A DNA stretch of 64,000 bases, from NCBI GenBank assembly GCA_947494805.1, contig CANLWK010000001.1, positions 186,001 to 250,000 of the forward strand, in the 5' to 3' direction. Positions within the stretch are counted from its first letter, which is position 1. The number at the start of each line of letters is the position of its first letter. Position numbers and translations under genes: made by a program. The notes below the pieces were generated by a model. It saw nothing but the letters and a program-made list of their open reading frames with translations. It did not search any database and was not told the DNA's origin. Source of the DNA: an uncultured Croceitalea sp. (GTDB taxonomy: Bacteria > Bacteroidota > Bacteroidia > Flavobacteriales > Flavobacteriaceae). Shown in pieces: positions 1 through 8,227 of this stretch.

Positions 1-77
1 ATAAAATGATTTTTCTATTCGACTACAATCAATGCTATTTGTAACAATGGCTGTATTTTTGGGCAAAATACTCGTAC

Positions 78-1052
78 ATGCATCCGATAGCATTTTACCA
101 AGAAGCGTTCATAAAACACTTGGAAGGCAAGATAGTGGAGAAAGAACCTAAGAACCTCTATGAACCCATTAATTATATTTTGGGTTTAGGGGGCAAACGC
201 TTAAGGCCTGTTCTGACGCTCATGTCTGCCGATTTTTTTGGAGGTGGTTTTAAGAATGCCCTTAATGCGGCTTTGGCCATAGAAGTATTTCATAATTTCT
301 CTCTGGTGCATGACGACATTATGGACGACGCCCCGATTCGTCGTGGTCAAGCAACGGTCCATGAAAAATGGGATATCAATACCGGTATTCTCTCTGGGGA
401 TGCCATGCTCATCAATTCTTATCAATTGTTTGAAAGTTACAAATCAGGTTCTTTTCACCAATTGGTAGCCTTGTTCAGTAAAACAGCAATTGAAGTCTGT
501 GAAGGACAACAATATGATGTTGATTTTGAGACCCGTGATGATGTTACCCTCCTCGAGTATTTAAAGATGATTGAGTTTAAAACGGCGGTTTTGGTGGCCT
601 GTGCCTTAAAGATGGGCGCAATTGTTTCAGGCGCTTCTGCAGAAAACCAGAACCTAATCTATGAGTTTGGCAGAAATTTGGGTATTGCCTTTCAAATTCA
701 AGATGACTATTTAGATGCGTTTGGAGATCCGCAAACCTTTGGTAAACAAGTTGGAGGAGATATTATTGAAAACAAGAAGACCTATCTTTATTTAAAAGCT
801 TTAGAGAAGAGTTCCAAAGAAGAACGGAAGCAATTGTCAGATTTGTTCTCCATTCAACCCACAGACCCTAGTTCAAAAATTGAGGCAGTCAAAGAAGTTT
901 TTGAACGAACAGGGGCTGTCGAAGAAACTGCCAATGCAATAAAGGCATATACAAGAAAAGCTTTTGAGGCACTTGAGACCATAGATTTACCAAAAGAACA
1001 GAAGGATGTATTTGTAAAATTTGGTGAAGATTTAATGCAGCGAGCGGTTTAG
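78..1052 (+). CDS. Polyprenyl diphosphate synthase, probably GGPP synthase
   Basis: Cytoplasmic trans-prenyltransferase that condenses IPP onto allylic diphosphates to supply carotenoid or quinone synthesis. The 324-residue protein shows both Asp-rich metal-binding motifs of the family, DDIMDD at residues 79-84 and DDYLD at 209-213, with normal family length. The residue five positions before the first motif is Phe; in this family a bulky residue there limits chain growth, so a C15-C20 product is likelier than a long quinone side chain (inference). A lycopene cyclase lies about 900 bases downstream on the other strand, which favours geranylgeranyl diphosphate. Start is ATG. The stop overlaps the convergent lipoprotein gene by four bases. 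An octaprenyl-type role is not excluded. Confidence 0.9.
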   Translation: MHPIAFYQEAFIKHLEGKIVEKEPKNLYEPINYILGLGGKRLRPVLTLMSADFFGGGFKNALNAALAIEVFHNFSLVHDDIMDDAPIRRGQATVHEKWDINTGILSGDAMLINSYQLFESYKSGSFHQLVALFSKTAIEVCEGQQYDVDFETRDDVTLLEYLKMIEFKTAVLVACALKMGAIVSGASAENQNLIYEFGRNLGIAFQIQDDYLDAFGDPQTFGKQVGGDIIENKKTYLYLKALEKSSKEERKQLSDLFSIQPTDPSSKIEAVKEVFERTGAVEETANAIKAYTRKAFEALETIDLPKEQKDVFVKFGEDLMQRAV

Positions 1053-1900
1053 TTTTCTTTTTTAATGGTAATTGAAACGTTATCTACATATAGCAAGATA
1101 TCCCCTGCGTCAGGATTGGCAGTGGCACCAATTTGAACCCGCTCGTAAAGGACAGGCGTCTGCAATTCAAAACTGATACCTTCTTGGGAAAACAAGTTTT
1201 TAAAAACCATGGTATTGGGCAGATTCATTCCGTTTTGTGACAGAACTAACTGGTCGTTAACAAGTAGCTTGTTACCGCCATTTTCTTCAGGAGATAGGAA
1301 AGACTCCCAAGTTATGGAAACCCATTCTTTACGAGGAAATCGAACATTGGTCTGGGCTAAAAGATCTGCACCAATTTTACCACGTTCTATGGATAGGTAA
1401 TCATTGCCCCCTGACATCATAAGACGCAGGCCAGGACTTTGGTTGTCGGGTACGCTAGGATCCCAACAAGAGCGACACTCCAAATCAATTAAAAGAAGGT
1501 TTTCAATGTTCTCTTCCGAATCAATGTAAAAATCGGCTTTTATGGTGACGACACTGTTTTCAGGTGCAAAGAGCCCACTTTTTTCGATATCTGCTTTTGA
1601 AAGTCGTCTATCCGATTTTCGAGAAAGAATTTTAAGGGATTTGTTCCCCTCAGAACTGAATTCAGAAGAAAGACTAAGTTCATTTTCAACATTTTCAGGA
1701 TTTACGATTTGAGTACCTGTCCAACGTAAGCCATTACTTGGAAAAAGTTCATCAAGATTGTCATTTGAGGTTTCAAAGCTATCTGAGAACTCAAAATCGA
1801 TTGTCATCTGACTTTCATCTTCTTCTTGATCATTTGAACAGGAAAAAACCAGAAGTAATCCCACAAGCAAAATAGAACAATGTTTTAGCATAACAACCAT
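1049..1900 (-). CDS. Putative outer-membrane-directed lipoprotein, function unknown
   Basis: A secreted lipoprotein of 283 residues. The N-terminus has a hydrophobic signal ending in a lipobox (VFSC, Cys at about residue 21), followed by an acidic linker rich in Asp and Glu, as in many surface-routed Bacteroidota lipoproteins. The rest alternates short strands with a closing YVDNVSI segment, which resembles jelly-roll (concanavalin-like) proteins; this fold call is inference. No catalytic motif is visible. ATG at 1900 or an internal ATG three codons later could be the start. It converges on the prenyl synthase gene with a four-base overlap and lies 35 bases downstream of crtY on the same strand. 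Confidence 0.7.
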   Translation of the reverse strand: MVVMLKHCSILLVGLLLVFSCSNDQEEDESQMTIDFEFSDSFETSNDNLDELFPSNGLRWTGTQIVNPENVENELSLSSEFSSEGNKSLKILSRKSDRRLSKADIEKSGLFAPENSVVTIKADFYIDSEENIENLLLIDLECRSCWDPSVPDNQSPGLRLMMSGGNDYLSIERGKIGADLLAQTNVRFPRKEWVSITWESFLSPEENGGNKLLVNDQLVLSQNGMNLPNTMVFKNLFSQEGISFELQTPVLYERVQIGATANPDAGDILLYVDNVSITIKKEN

Positions 1901-1935
1901 TTACTTTACAAACGGTCAAAAAGATATCAGCATTG

Positions 1936-3075
1936 TTAGAACAGTCTGCTCAGCAATGCTTTAATGAATGGCAAGGGACGTGGTGCGAACATGATTTTCA
2001 CCTCTTCAAAAAAATGGGTATCCTCATCCAAGAATTTAAAAATGAGCTGGGGCTTTCGTTTTTTGAACAGACTTTCAAAAATAGCTTGTCCCAAATGGTT
2101 TTTTTTATAAAGGATATCGAGCAATAACAAATCATAAAACCAAAAACGCGATTTTGTCTTAAAACGAAGTGGATTTTTACCTTGCTTCAAATAATTGACC
2201 AAAGCTTTTACATTCTTGCTGGTTTTCATAAAGGTGTATCCGGTACTGGCCTTGGCCCATCCGCCGGCTGTACCAATGTGAAAAATATGAGCGGAGTTGT
2301 GTTCTGAAAACTTGTAACACGTCATGGGAATACTTCCTTTTTCTGTATCGGTGATGCTGTATGTTCCAGAGTTTTTATTCTTTAAATATGAAGCAATCTC
2401 ACTTTCGTACTCGTCTTGTGGCAATAGGTTTTCAGAGAATAGGGTGTATTCTACCAAAGCTTCGTGTTCAGAAAATGGTAGCACGTACATGAACCTTGTA
2501 TTGCCTTTTTGAGGTATTGAAAAGTCCATAAAAGTAGCTTCGTCGATCTTGAAAATAGGATTTTCTGTTTTGACAAACCAACCCACAAAATGTTGCTGTA
2601 ACAAAGGGTAGGGGCTGTTCTTTTTCAAGTTCTGGTAGCTGAAAATACTGTTGAAGACCTGCTCGGTGCGTAAAACCCTTTTTTTGGTCTTTATGGTTGC
2701 GCTATCAGTAGATTCATTGATAGAAATGACCTCATCATACATTACCGAGACGTTGTCATATTCAGCCAATTTATTAAGATAGTGCTGATAAAAATCAATG
2801 CCCTGTACCATTTTATAAGCGTACGGCGTAATGTTCGTAGATTGTCGAAGTGTTTTGCCAGCGAAAAAGACTTTTGACCATTCTTTATGGACAATAGCAT
2901 GAAAGTCACCTTCGCCTGCTTCCCAAAAGCACCACGTTCGATCGTTGGCCTTTTTTTCATCTTTGTCAATAACCAAAATAGACCTATTGGCGAAATAAGG
3001 CTCTCTGCCCAAAGCGTCGGCAAGCATTAGGCCCGAAGCACCAGCACCAACAATTATATAGTCGTAATTGGACAT
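1936..3075 (-). CDS. crtY: Lycopene beta-cyclase (CrtY-type)
   Basis: FAD-dependent, membrane-associated enzyme that forms beta-ionone rings at the ends of lycopene, giving beta-carotene, the precursor of zeaxanthin-type pigments common in marine flavobacteria. The 379-residue protein begins with a dinucleotide-binding GAGASG (residues 10-15) and carries the RTWCFWE segment (46-52) typical of bacterial CrtY. A further family-like segment near residue 270 (HIGTAGGWAKASTGYTF) covers the conserved GGxxxxxTGY region. ATG start. Crt genes for phytoene synthase and desaturase are not in this window, so the pathway must be completed elsewhere; a prenyl diphosphate synthase gene is nearby. Confidence 0.9.
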   Translation of the reverse strand: MSNYDYIIVGAGASGLMLADALGREPYFANRSILVIDKDEKKANDRTWCFWEAGEGDFHAIVHKEWSKVFFAGKTLRQSTNITPYAYKMVQGIDFYQHYLNKLAEYDNVSVMYDEVISINESTDSATIKTKKRVLRTEQVFNSIFSYQNLKKNSPYPLLQQHFVGWFVKTENPIFKIDEATFMDFSIPQKGNTRFMYVLPFSEHEALVEYTLFSENLLPQDEYESEIASYLKNKNSGTYSITDTEKGSIPMTCYKFSEHNSAHIFHIGTAGGWAKASTGYTFMKTSKNVKALVNYLKQGKNPLRFKTKSRFWFYDLLLLDILYKKNHLGQAIFESLFKKRKPQLIFKFLDEDTHFFEEVKIMFAPRPLPFIKALLSRLF

Positions 3076-3167
3076 AGATCAAAAATACGGAAAGGTTTAT
3101 TAGCATTTGGGCTTAGATATTGCAAGCCGAAGAAAGAGGTAACTCCTTTAGTGAATGGCCCTACTCT

Positions 3168-3659
3168 TTAATTCTGAAGCACCTTGTAGAGTTTTTTAGG
3201 TGATAAGTATTCAAAATATCTATCGGTGACTTCAAACCTTTCATTGAGAATTACCATAGCAGGAAGTGAAAAAGGGCGGTTGGTCCTAGAAGCGAGCAGC
3301 AATGCAATTTCATGTGTCGGGTTCCTTTTTTTTCCAATTTCTTTATTGATAAAGGTATCTCCTCCAAAACTGATCTTTGCTTTAGTTTCAGCATTCATCT
3401 TTACGGCGTAAAAGTTGGTGTTAAGTGCGGCAATGACCTTTTCATCTTTAAAAGCGGCACCATCCATTTTTTTGCAGTAGCTGCACCAATCGGCATAAAA
3501 ATCAATAAAGACCTTTTTTGGTCGAACCGCTAATGAATCTTCCAATTGCTCAAAACTTAACCAGTTGATTTTACGTTCTTGGGCCGTGCCTTGCCAGAAA
3601 AAGCAGAGTAGTAATCCATATACCCCAAATCTTTTTAATATGTTGCAAACGGTTTTCAT
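3168..3659 (-). CDS. Secreted thioredoxin-like protein
   Basis: Probable periplasmic thiol-disulfide protein of 163 residues. A signal peptide (hydrophobic stretch about residues 10-26, cleavage after GTAQ) precedes a thioredoxin fold with WCSYC at residues 58-62, preceded by the VFIDFYADWC strand. The active-site dipeptide Ser-Tyr differs from thioredoxin's Gly-Pro. A cis-Pro-like segment (SLPAMVIL) follows. I chose the ATG at 3659; an upstream TTG at 3686 would overlap the TonB receptor stop but would put ten residues before the signal peptide. It lies 23 bases behind the TonB receptor and is probably co-transcribed with it. Partner substrate unknown. Confidence 0.8.
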   Translation of the reverse strand: MKTVCNILKRFGVYGLLLCFFWQGTAQERKINWLSFEQLEDSLAVRPKKVFIDFYADWCSYCKKMDGAAFKDEKVIAALNTNFYAVKMNAETKAKISFGGDTFINKEIGKKRNPTHEIALLLASRTNRPFSLPAMVILNERFEVTDRYFEYLSPKKLYKVLQN

Positions 3660-3682
3660 CTGTCTTAGATAAGTGGCCTCTA

Positions 3683-6037
3683 TCAATGTAATTTGCCAAA
3701 TTTCACTCCCAAAAAGAAAGATCTTGGTGTACTCGGCCCATAAATGTAATCAGAATCTCGTGTAGGTCCACGGTCAAAATCATCTTGAAAGCTATTAAAG
3801 AGATTTGTGACCCCACCCGAAAGCGTAATCATGAAGGAATCGTTGAAATCAAAATGTGTTTCTAGTTTAACATTCATATCAAAAAACGAACCGGTCTCGT
3901 TTAACTCCAAAAACCCTGTATCCGTAATTACTCGAGGTACGGTCATTTTTCCGGTATATGTGCTGGTCACATCTACATTAAAAGCTTCGCTGGGTGTCCA
4001 CGAAGTATTGAGGTAACCATATAGGTTGGGTACACGAACAAATTCATCCACGGTAATGTCTGGCTCTCCCGGAGTCCCAGTACTTTCAAATAGTAGTTGT
4101 GGCTCATCATATTGTGTGCGCTGTAAGGTCCCGCCCAATTGAAAGCTCCATTCGGGGTCTGGTGATATTCCAAATTCAAAATTGGTTCCAAATACATCGG
4201 CTGCAGCACCATTTCTTACTTCTTCAAGAATGGAACCGTTTTCAAGAACCGCACCAGTACTGACCTGTGTGAATGGGTTTTCAAGTTTGGTATAGAAACC
4301 TTCCAGCAAAAAATCGAATTGTAATAAGTTGATACTTTTAGAATAGTTGAACGAACTTGTAAATGCGTTTGAGAATTCCGTATTCAAATCATCAGAAAGA
4401 ATAACAAATTGTGGTTCGCCACCAACACTTGATATATGAAGGTCTTCATTAAATGCCTGTGGGGCCCTGAACCCTCTGGCATACCCTCCCCTAAATCGTA
4501 GTTCGTTCGTAATACGATATGATAGCGTAAGCCTTGGTGATAATGTTGTTTGACTCAAATCAACTGCCCTTGTAATGCCGCCTATGGTATAATTTCCGTC
4601 AACGGTGACATTGTCAAGCCGTGCGCCCGCCAATGCAGTAAATCTGTCCGAAGGCTTCCATTCATACTGGGCATAACCTCCCAGCGTCTTTACACTTTGA
4701 TCGATGAGTCTATTGTAACCTACAATTTGATCCTCTGTACTGTTGATGTTGTACTCTATCCCGCCTGTGAATACATCATTGTTTAATCGGTTTTTGGTGA
4801 ATTGAAAGCCATTTACCCAAGCTAGATCTTTTGTGGTTCCAAAAGCATTATTGGCCAAAATACTGTCTTGCCTGGTTCGTTCACCACCCAGACCACCATA
4901 AAAGCTGTCCCTGTTGGTGTGGGAAGCTGAGGTATACACCTGAATTTTTTGAGTATTGTCTGTACTGTTCAATTCATAGTCCAATCCACCAATGAACGTG
5001 TCATGATCTAGCTCTTCCGTAATATCTGTAAACTGTGGCGCTAGATTTAGCCGGTCCCCACCACGTCTGTACTCTCGAATTGCGTTGAGATTGACAGAAA
5101 CCCGACTGCGGTCGGTTGGTCTTAAAAACGCTTTGCCCCCAACTGTAGTATTGCGTAATTCTACCAGTTCGGTAAAACCATCGTCGTTGGCGTCATAGGC
5201 ATCTCTATTTCTATAGGTGCCAAAAAGCGTAAAACCACTATTGAGATCGTCGGCGACCAGGGCACTATTGAAACTGACAATACGGTCTATGGCATCATCG
5301 CCCACCAGGGCAAAGTTGCTCCCCACCTCCCATGTATTCAGTATCGGGTCTTTAGTTATGATATTGACAGTGCCTGCGATGGCATTGGAACCATATAGGG
5401 CAGAACCACCACTGCGCACGACTTCTACACGTTCTATAATATTGGTAGGTATTTGCTCAAGGCCATAAACGCCCAATAACGAGGTGAATATTGGTCTACT
5501 GTTCAGCAATATTTGGGTATAACCACCATCAAGACCATTCAATCGCACTTGTGTAAACCCACAATTTTGACAGTTGGTCTCTACGCGTACACCGGGTGAA
5601 AAATCAAGACCATCTGCCAAGGTAATCGATTGTGTGGCGGTCAATAGCCGAGGTTTTAGGGTAGACACAACAACGGGGGCACTTCTTTTGGCCACCCTAT
5701 TTCGAGTGGCGCTGACAACTACTTCATCTAGCCCTAATACATCTTTTTGCAAGACAAAGTTGACCTCTTGCTTTTTTCCTTCCTGGATTGTTAATTTTTG
5801 ACTTATGGTCCGGTACCCTTTTGCTTGTGCCACTAGCGTGATATTGCCAGAATTGACCCCCAACGAATACTTTCCATCTTCATCTGATATTACACTGGTT
5901 GTGCCCCCCTGCACAATAATATTGACAAAGGGCAAGGGTTCTGTATTAAAAGACGTGGTTCCAGAGATGATCGTGTTTTGGGCCATAAGCGGCGTACCAA
6001 AGCAAATTAACATCAGAAAAATTACTTTTTTAACCAT
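3683..6037 (-). CDS. TonB-dependent outer-membrane receptor
   Basis: Outer-membrane gated beta-barrel for import of a bound nutrient, energised by TonB. The 784-residue protein has a signal peptide (about 1-20), a carboxypeptidase-regulatory-like domain (about 22-100), a plug domain (about 110-230, with the conserved VEVVRSGGSALYGSNAIAGTVNIITK region) and a long barrel ending in aromatic-rich strands. The plug contains a CQNC pair, as in a known subgroup of flavobacterial receptors. ATG at 6037; a TTG one codon earlier is unlikely. The start is only about 75 bases from a divergent DtxR-type regulator and faces two palindromes (6049-6086), so the substrate is probably a metal complex (inference). 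Confidence 0.9.
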   Translation of the reverse strand: MVKKVIFLMLICFGTPLMAQNTIISGTTSFNTEPLPFVNIIVQGGTTSVISDEDGKYSLGVNSGNITLVAQAKGYRTISQKLTIQEGKKQEVNFVLQKDVLGLDEVVVSATRNRVAKRSAPVVVSTLKPRLLTATQSITLADGLDFSPGVRVETNCQNCGFTQVRLNGLDGGYTQILLNSRPIFTSLLGVYGLEQIPTNIIERVEVVRSGGSALYGSNAIAGTVNIITKDPILNTWEVGSNFALVGDDAIDRIVSFNSALVADDLNSGFTLFGTYRNRDAYDANDDGFTELVELRNTTVGGKAFLRPTDRSRVSVNLNAIREYRRGGDRLNLAPQFTDITEELDHDTFIGGLDYELNSTDNTQKIQVYTSASHTNRDSFYGGLGGERTRQDSILANNAFGTTKDLAWVNGFQFTKNRLNNDVFTGGIEYNINSTEDQIVGYNRLIDQSVKTLGGYAQYEWKPSDRFTALAGARLDNVTVDGNYTIGGITRAVDLSQTTLSPRLTLSYRITNELRFRGGYARGFRAPQAFNEDLHISSVGGEPQFVILSDDLNTEFSNAFTSSFNYSKSINLLQFDFLLEGFYTKLENPFTQVSTGAVLENGSILEEVRNGAAADVFGTNFEFGISPDPEWSFQLGGTLQRTQYDEPQLLFESTGTPGEPDITVDEFVRVPNLYGYLNTSWTPSEAFNVDVTSTYTGKMTVPRVITDTGFLELNETGSFFDMNVKLETHFDFNDSFMITLSGGVTNLFNSFQDDFDRGPTRDSDYIYGPSTPRSFFLGVKFGKLH

Positions 6038-6048
6038 CAAAAATTAAA

Positions 6049-6086
6049 TTTAGACAAATCTAAAAATTTGTTTTTACAAATAAAAA
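6049..6086. promoter_or_regulatory. Twin DtxR-type operator palindromes between TonB receptor and dtxR-like gene
   Basis: Two perfect inverted repeats with the same geometry lie side by side: TTTAGACAAATCTAAA (6049-6064) and TTTTTACAAATAAAAA (6071-6086). Each has six-base arms and an identical CAAA spacer, and their start points are 22 bases apart, two helical turns. They fill the 73-base gap between the divergent TonB receptor and the DtxR-type regulator. Palindromes of this size are what DtxR/MntR dimers bind; assignment to the adjacent regulator is inference. Confidence 0.6.
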
Positions 6087-6110
6087 TGTATTTTTGGAAA
6101 AACGTATTTC

Positions 6111-6767
6111 TTGACCAGGGCAGAAGAAAACTATATCAAGACCATTTTTCATTTGGGAGGCAATGCCTCACAATTGATTTCAACCAATGCCATTGCCGAA
6201 CAAATGGAGACCAAACCATCTTCGGTTACGGACATGGCCAAAAAATTGGCTGACAAAAATTTGGTCAAGTATGTGCGTTATCAAGGGGTATCACTGACTG
6301 ATTTGGGAATCAAAACAGCTTTGTCCATAATTCGGAAACACCGTCTTTGGGAAGTTTTTTTGGTCAAAAAATTAGATTTCACTTGGGATGAGGTGCACGA
6401 GGTTGCCGAACAATTAGAGCATATCAAAAGTGAAAAGCTGGTTGATAAGATTGACGAACTTCTTGATTTTCCAAAATATGACCCTCACGGTGACCCCATA
6501 CCGACAAAGAGTGGAGAGTTCTTAGAGCGTGACAAACAACTGTTAAGTGAACTTGAGATTCCCTCTTCGGGCATTTGCGTGGGGGTAAAGGATACCTCCG
6601 CCACTTTTCTTAAATTTTTAGACAAGAACCATATTGCTTTAGGGCATGAGATTACCGTTTTAGAGAAGGAAGATTTTGATGATTCCCTTAAAATACGGAT
6701 TGCTGGTCGAGAACTGCAGATTTCAAATCAGATAGCTACAAATCTTTATGTAAAAAAAGAATCGTAA
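6111..6767 (+). CDS. DtxR/MntR-family metal-dependent transcriptional repressor
   Basis: Cytoplasmic metal sensor that represses uptake genes when Fe or Mn is plentiful. The 218-residue protein has an N-terminal winged helix (about 1-65, with KPSSVTDMAKKL as recognition helix), a dimerisation and metal-binding region (65-135) and a C-terminal FeoA/SH3-like domain. His77 and the E100-x-x-E103-H104 cluster match MntR-type ligands, with Glu where DtxR has Cys; but the MntR Asp8 and Glu11 positions are Asn and Lys, so metal preference is unclear. No in-frame ATG exists before a stop at 6081, so the start is TTG at 6111. It overlaps the ZIP gene by one base, forming an operon. Confidence 0.88.
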   Translation: MTRAEENYIKTIFHLGGNASQLISTNAIAEQMETKPSSVTDMAKKLADKNLVKYVRYQGVSLTDLGIKTALSIIRKHRLWEVFLVKKLDFTWDEVHEVAEQLEHIKSEKLVDKIDELLDFPKYDPHGDPIPTKSGEFLERDKQLLSELEIPSSGICVGVKDTSATFLKFLDKNHIALGHEITVLEKEDFDDSLKIRIAGRELQISNQIATNLYVKKES

Positions 6768-7588
6768 TGGAACAGATAATTACATACTTTGAATCAATAG
6801 ACCCTGTACTGGCCGCCTTGTATGCCACGTTGTTTACATGGGGGCTGACAGCAGCGGGCGCGGGATTGGTGTTTTTGTTCAAAAGCCCAAGTAGGGTGTG
6901 GCTTGATGGCATGTTGGGTTTTACAGGTGGGGTAATGGTGGCCGCCAGTTTTTGGAGCCTTTTGGCACCAGGTATCGAGATGAGTGAAGGTGAAGGTTTT
7001 GTTAAAGTAATTCCTGCGGCCATAGGGTTTTTAATGGGCGCACTTTTTATTTTTGGACTGGACAAAATCCTACCTCATTTACATATCAACTTTAAAGAGA
7101 GTGAAGCAGAGGGCGTGAAGACACCATGGCACAGAACAACACTTTTGGTATTGGCCATTACGCTGCACAACATACCTGAAGGTCTGGCGGTCGGGGTGCT
7201 TTTTGGTGGTGTTGCCTCAGGTTTTGAAGGTGCTACCATTGGCGGAGCCGTAGCATTGGCCCTGGGCATTGGCCTCCAGAATTTTCCTGAAGGTTTTGCA
7301 GTTGCCGTACCAATGCGAAGACAGGGTCTAAGCCGTAGAAAGAGCTTTATGTACGGACAGGCATCTGCAATTGTTGAACCCATTGCAGGTGTTTTGGGAG
7401 CTTGGGCCGTGCTCACTTTTGAACCTATTTTGCCTTATGCACTGGCTTTTGCAGCTGGGGCCATGATTTTTGTGGTGGTAGAAGAAGTGATACCTGAAAC
7501 TCAGCGTGACAAATACACCGATGTGGCCACCCTTGGCTTTATTGGCGGATTTATCATCATGATGACCTTGGACGTTGGGTTGGGTTAA
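6767..7588 (+). CDS. ZIP-family metal transporter
   Basis: Inner-membrane permease that moves divalent metals (Zn, Fe or Mn) into the cytoplasm. About eight hydrophobic helices are visible in 273 residues. The metal-site helices IV and V carry the family signatures HNIPEG (134-139) and QNFPEG (171-176); in the second one the usual His is replaced by Gln, as occurs in several ZIP branches. The cytoplasmic loop lacks a His-rich tract apart from HLH near residue 104. ATG overlaps the stop of the DtxR-type gene (TAATG), so translation is probably coupled and expression metal-responsive. The stop overlaps the convergent Crp-type gene by four bases. Confidence 0.88.
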   Translation: MEQIITYFESIDPVLAALYATLFTWGLTAAGAGLVFLFKSPSRVWLDGMLGFTGGVMVAASFWSLLAPGIEMSEGEGFVKVIPAAIGFLMGALFIFGLDKILPHLHINFKESEAEGVKTPWHRTTLLVLAITLHNIPEGLAVGVLFGGVASGFEGATIGGAVALALGIGLQNFPEGFAVAVPMRRQGLSRRKSFMYGQASAIVEPIAGVLGAWAVLTFEPILPYALAFAAGAMIFVVVEEVIPETQRDKYTDVATLGFIGGFIIMMTLDVGLG

Positions 7589-8157
7589 GACCTGTCCAAG
7601 TCTAAAGTCTTTATGGCGCGGTTCAGGCTTCGAATGGTAACCCCCAAATAATTGGCGATATCGTTTTTAGTGATTCGTGTAAATAAATCTGGAACACTAC
7701 TGTATAACCCCTTTAATCTATCTTCAATAACATGTGATTGGTTGTATGAATGCCGTAGCGCGGTGTACCTGATTTTTGTTGCCATTAAGTTTAAGACTAG
7801 ACTGTTAAAGATGCTATCATTCTTAATAAGCTTCAAAAATGTTTCTTTGGATATTCTATAACATTCAACTGGCGTCAGTGTCTCAATGGTACAAAAACTG
7901 AATTCTCCGGTGATTACTTCCAGCTCCCCAAATACTTCACCTTCACCAAAAAATTCTTGTATAAAATCGTTGCCGGTATCTTCGGTCAGGTAGCATTTGG
8001 TCAATCCCTTTTTAATAATATAAACAAAAAGAACATTGGTCTTTTGTGTGATCAAAGCCTCTCCAATTGCAGCTTCCACTTTTATAATTTCCTTTGAGGA
8101 GTCCATGGCCTCTAATTTGGTGATGTAGTCCAGAAACTTTTCGTTGATACGTATCAT
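7585..8157 (-). CDS. Crp/Fnr-family transcriptional regulator
   Basis: A 190-residue regulator with a cyclic-nucleotide-binding-like beta barrel (about 20-120, with EFFGEGEVFGELEVITGE as the phosphate-loop region) and a C-terminal helix-turn-helix (ITKNDIANYLGVTIRSLNRAI, about 163-183). The effector is not predictable. It lacks Fnr-type N-terminal cysteines. Divergent from an MFS transporter with 70 bases between starts; a palindrome GGACAAATGTCC lies 12 bases from its ATG, suggesting self-control and control of the transporter. Confidence 0.85.
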   Translation of the reverse strand: MIRINEKFLDYITKLEAMDSSKEIIKVEAAIGEALITQKTNVLFVYIIKKGLTKCYLTEDTGNDFIQEFFGEGEVFGELEVITGEFSFCTIETLTPVECYRISKETFLKLIKNDSIFNSLVLNLMATKIRYTALRHSYNQSHVIEDRLKGLYSSVPDLFTRITKNDIANYLGVTIRSLNRAIKTLDLDRS

Positions 8158-8168
8158 CGTGGGTCTTG

Positions 8169-8180
8169 GGACAAATGTCC
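8169..8180. promoter_or_regulatory. Candidate Crp-type operator
   Basis: Perfect inverted repeat GGAC-AAAT-GTCC in the 70-base space between divergent crp-like and MFS genes. Its position next to the regulator start suggests an autoregulatory site. Only four-base arms, so support is moderate. Confidence 0.4.
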
Positions 8181-8227
8181 TTTTAAACTAAAAATAGTCG
8201 TCGTTCTTTTATGTACGATTTTTTACA

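Noticed and set aside
38-61. TTTG (38-41) followed by TATTTTTG (54-61) before the prenyl synthase
   Set aside because: The gap between the boxes is only 12 bases; Bacteroidota promoters use about 19-20, so it is not a supported promoter.
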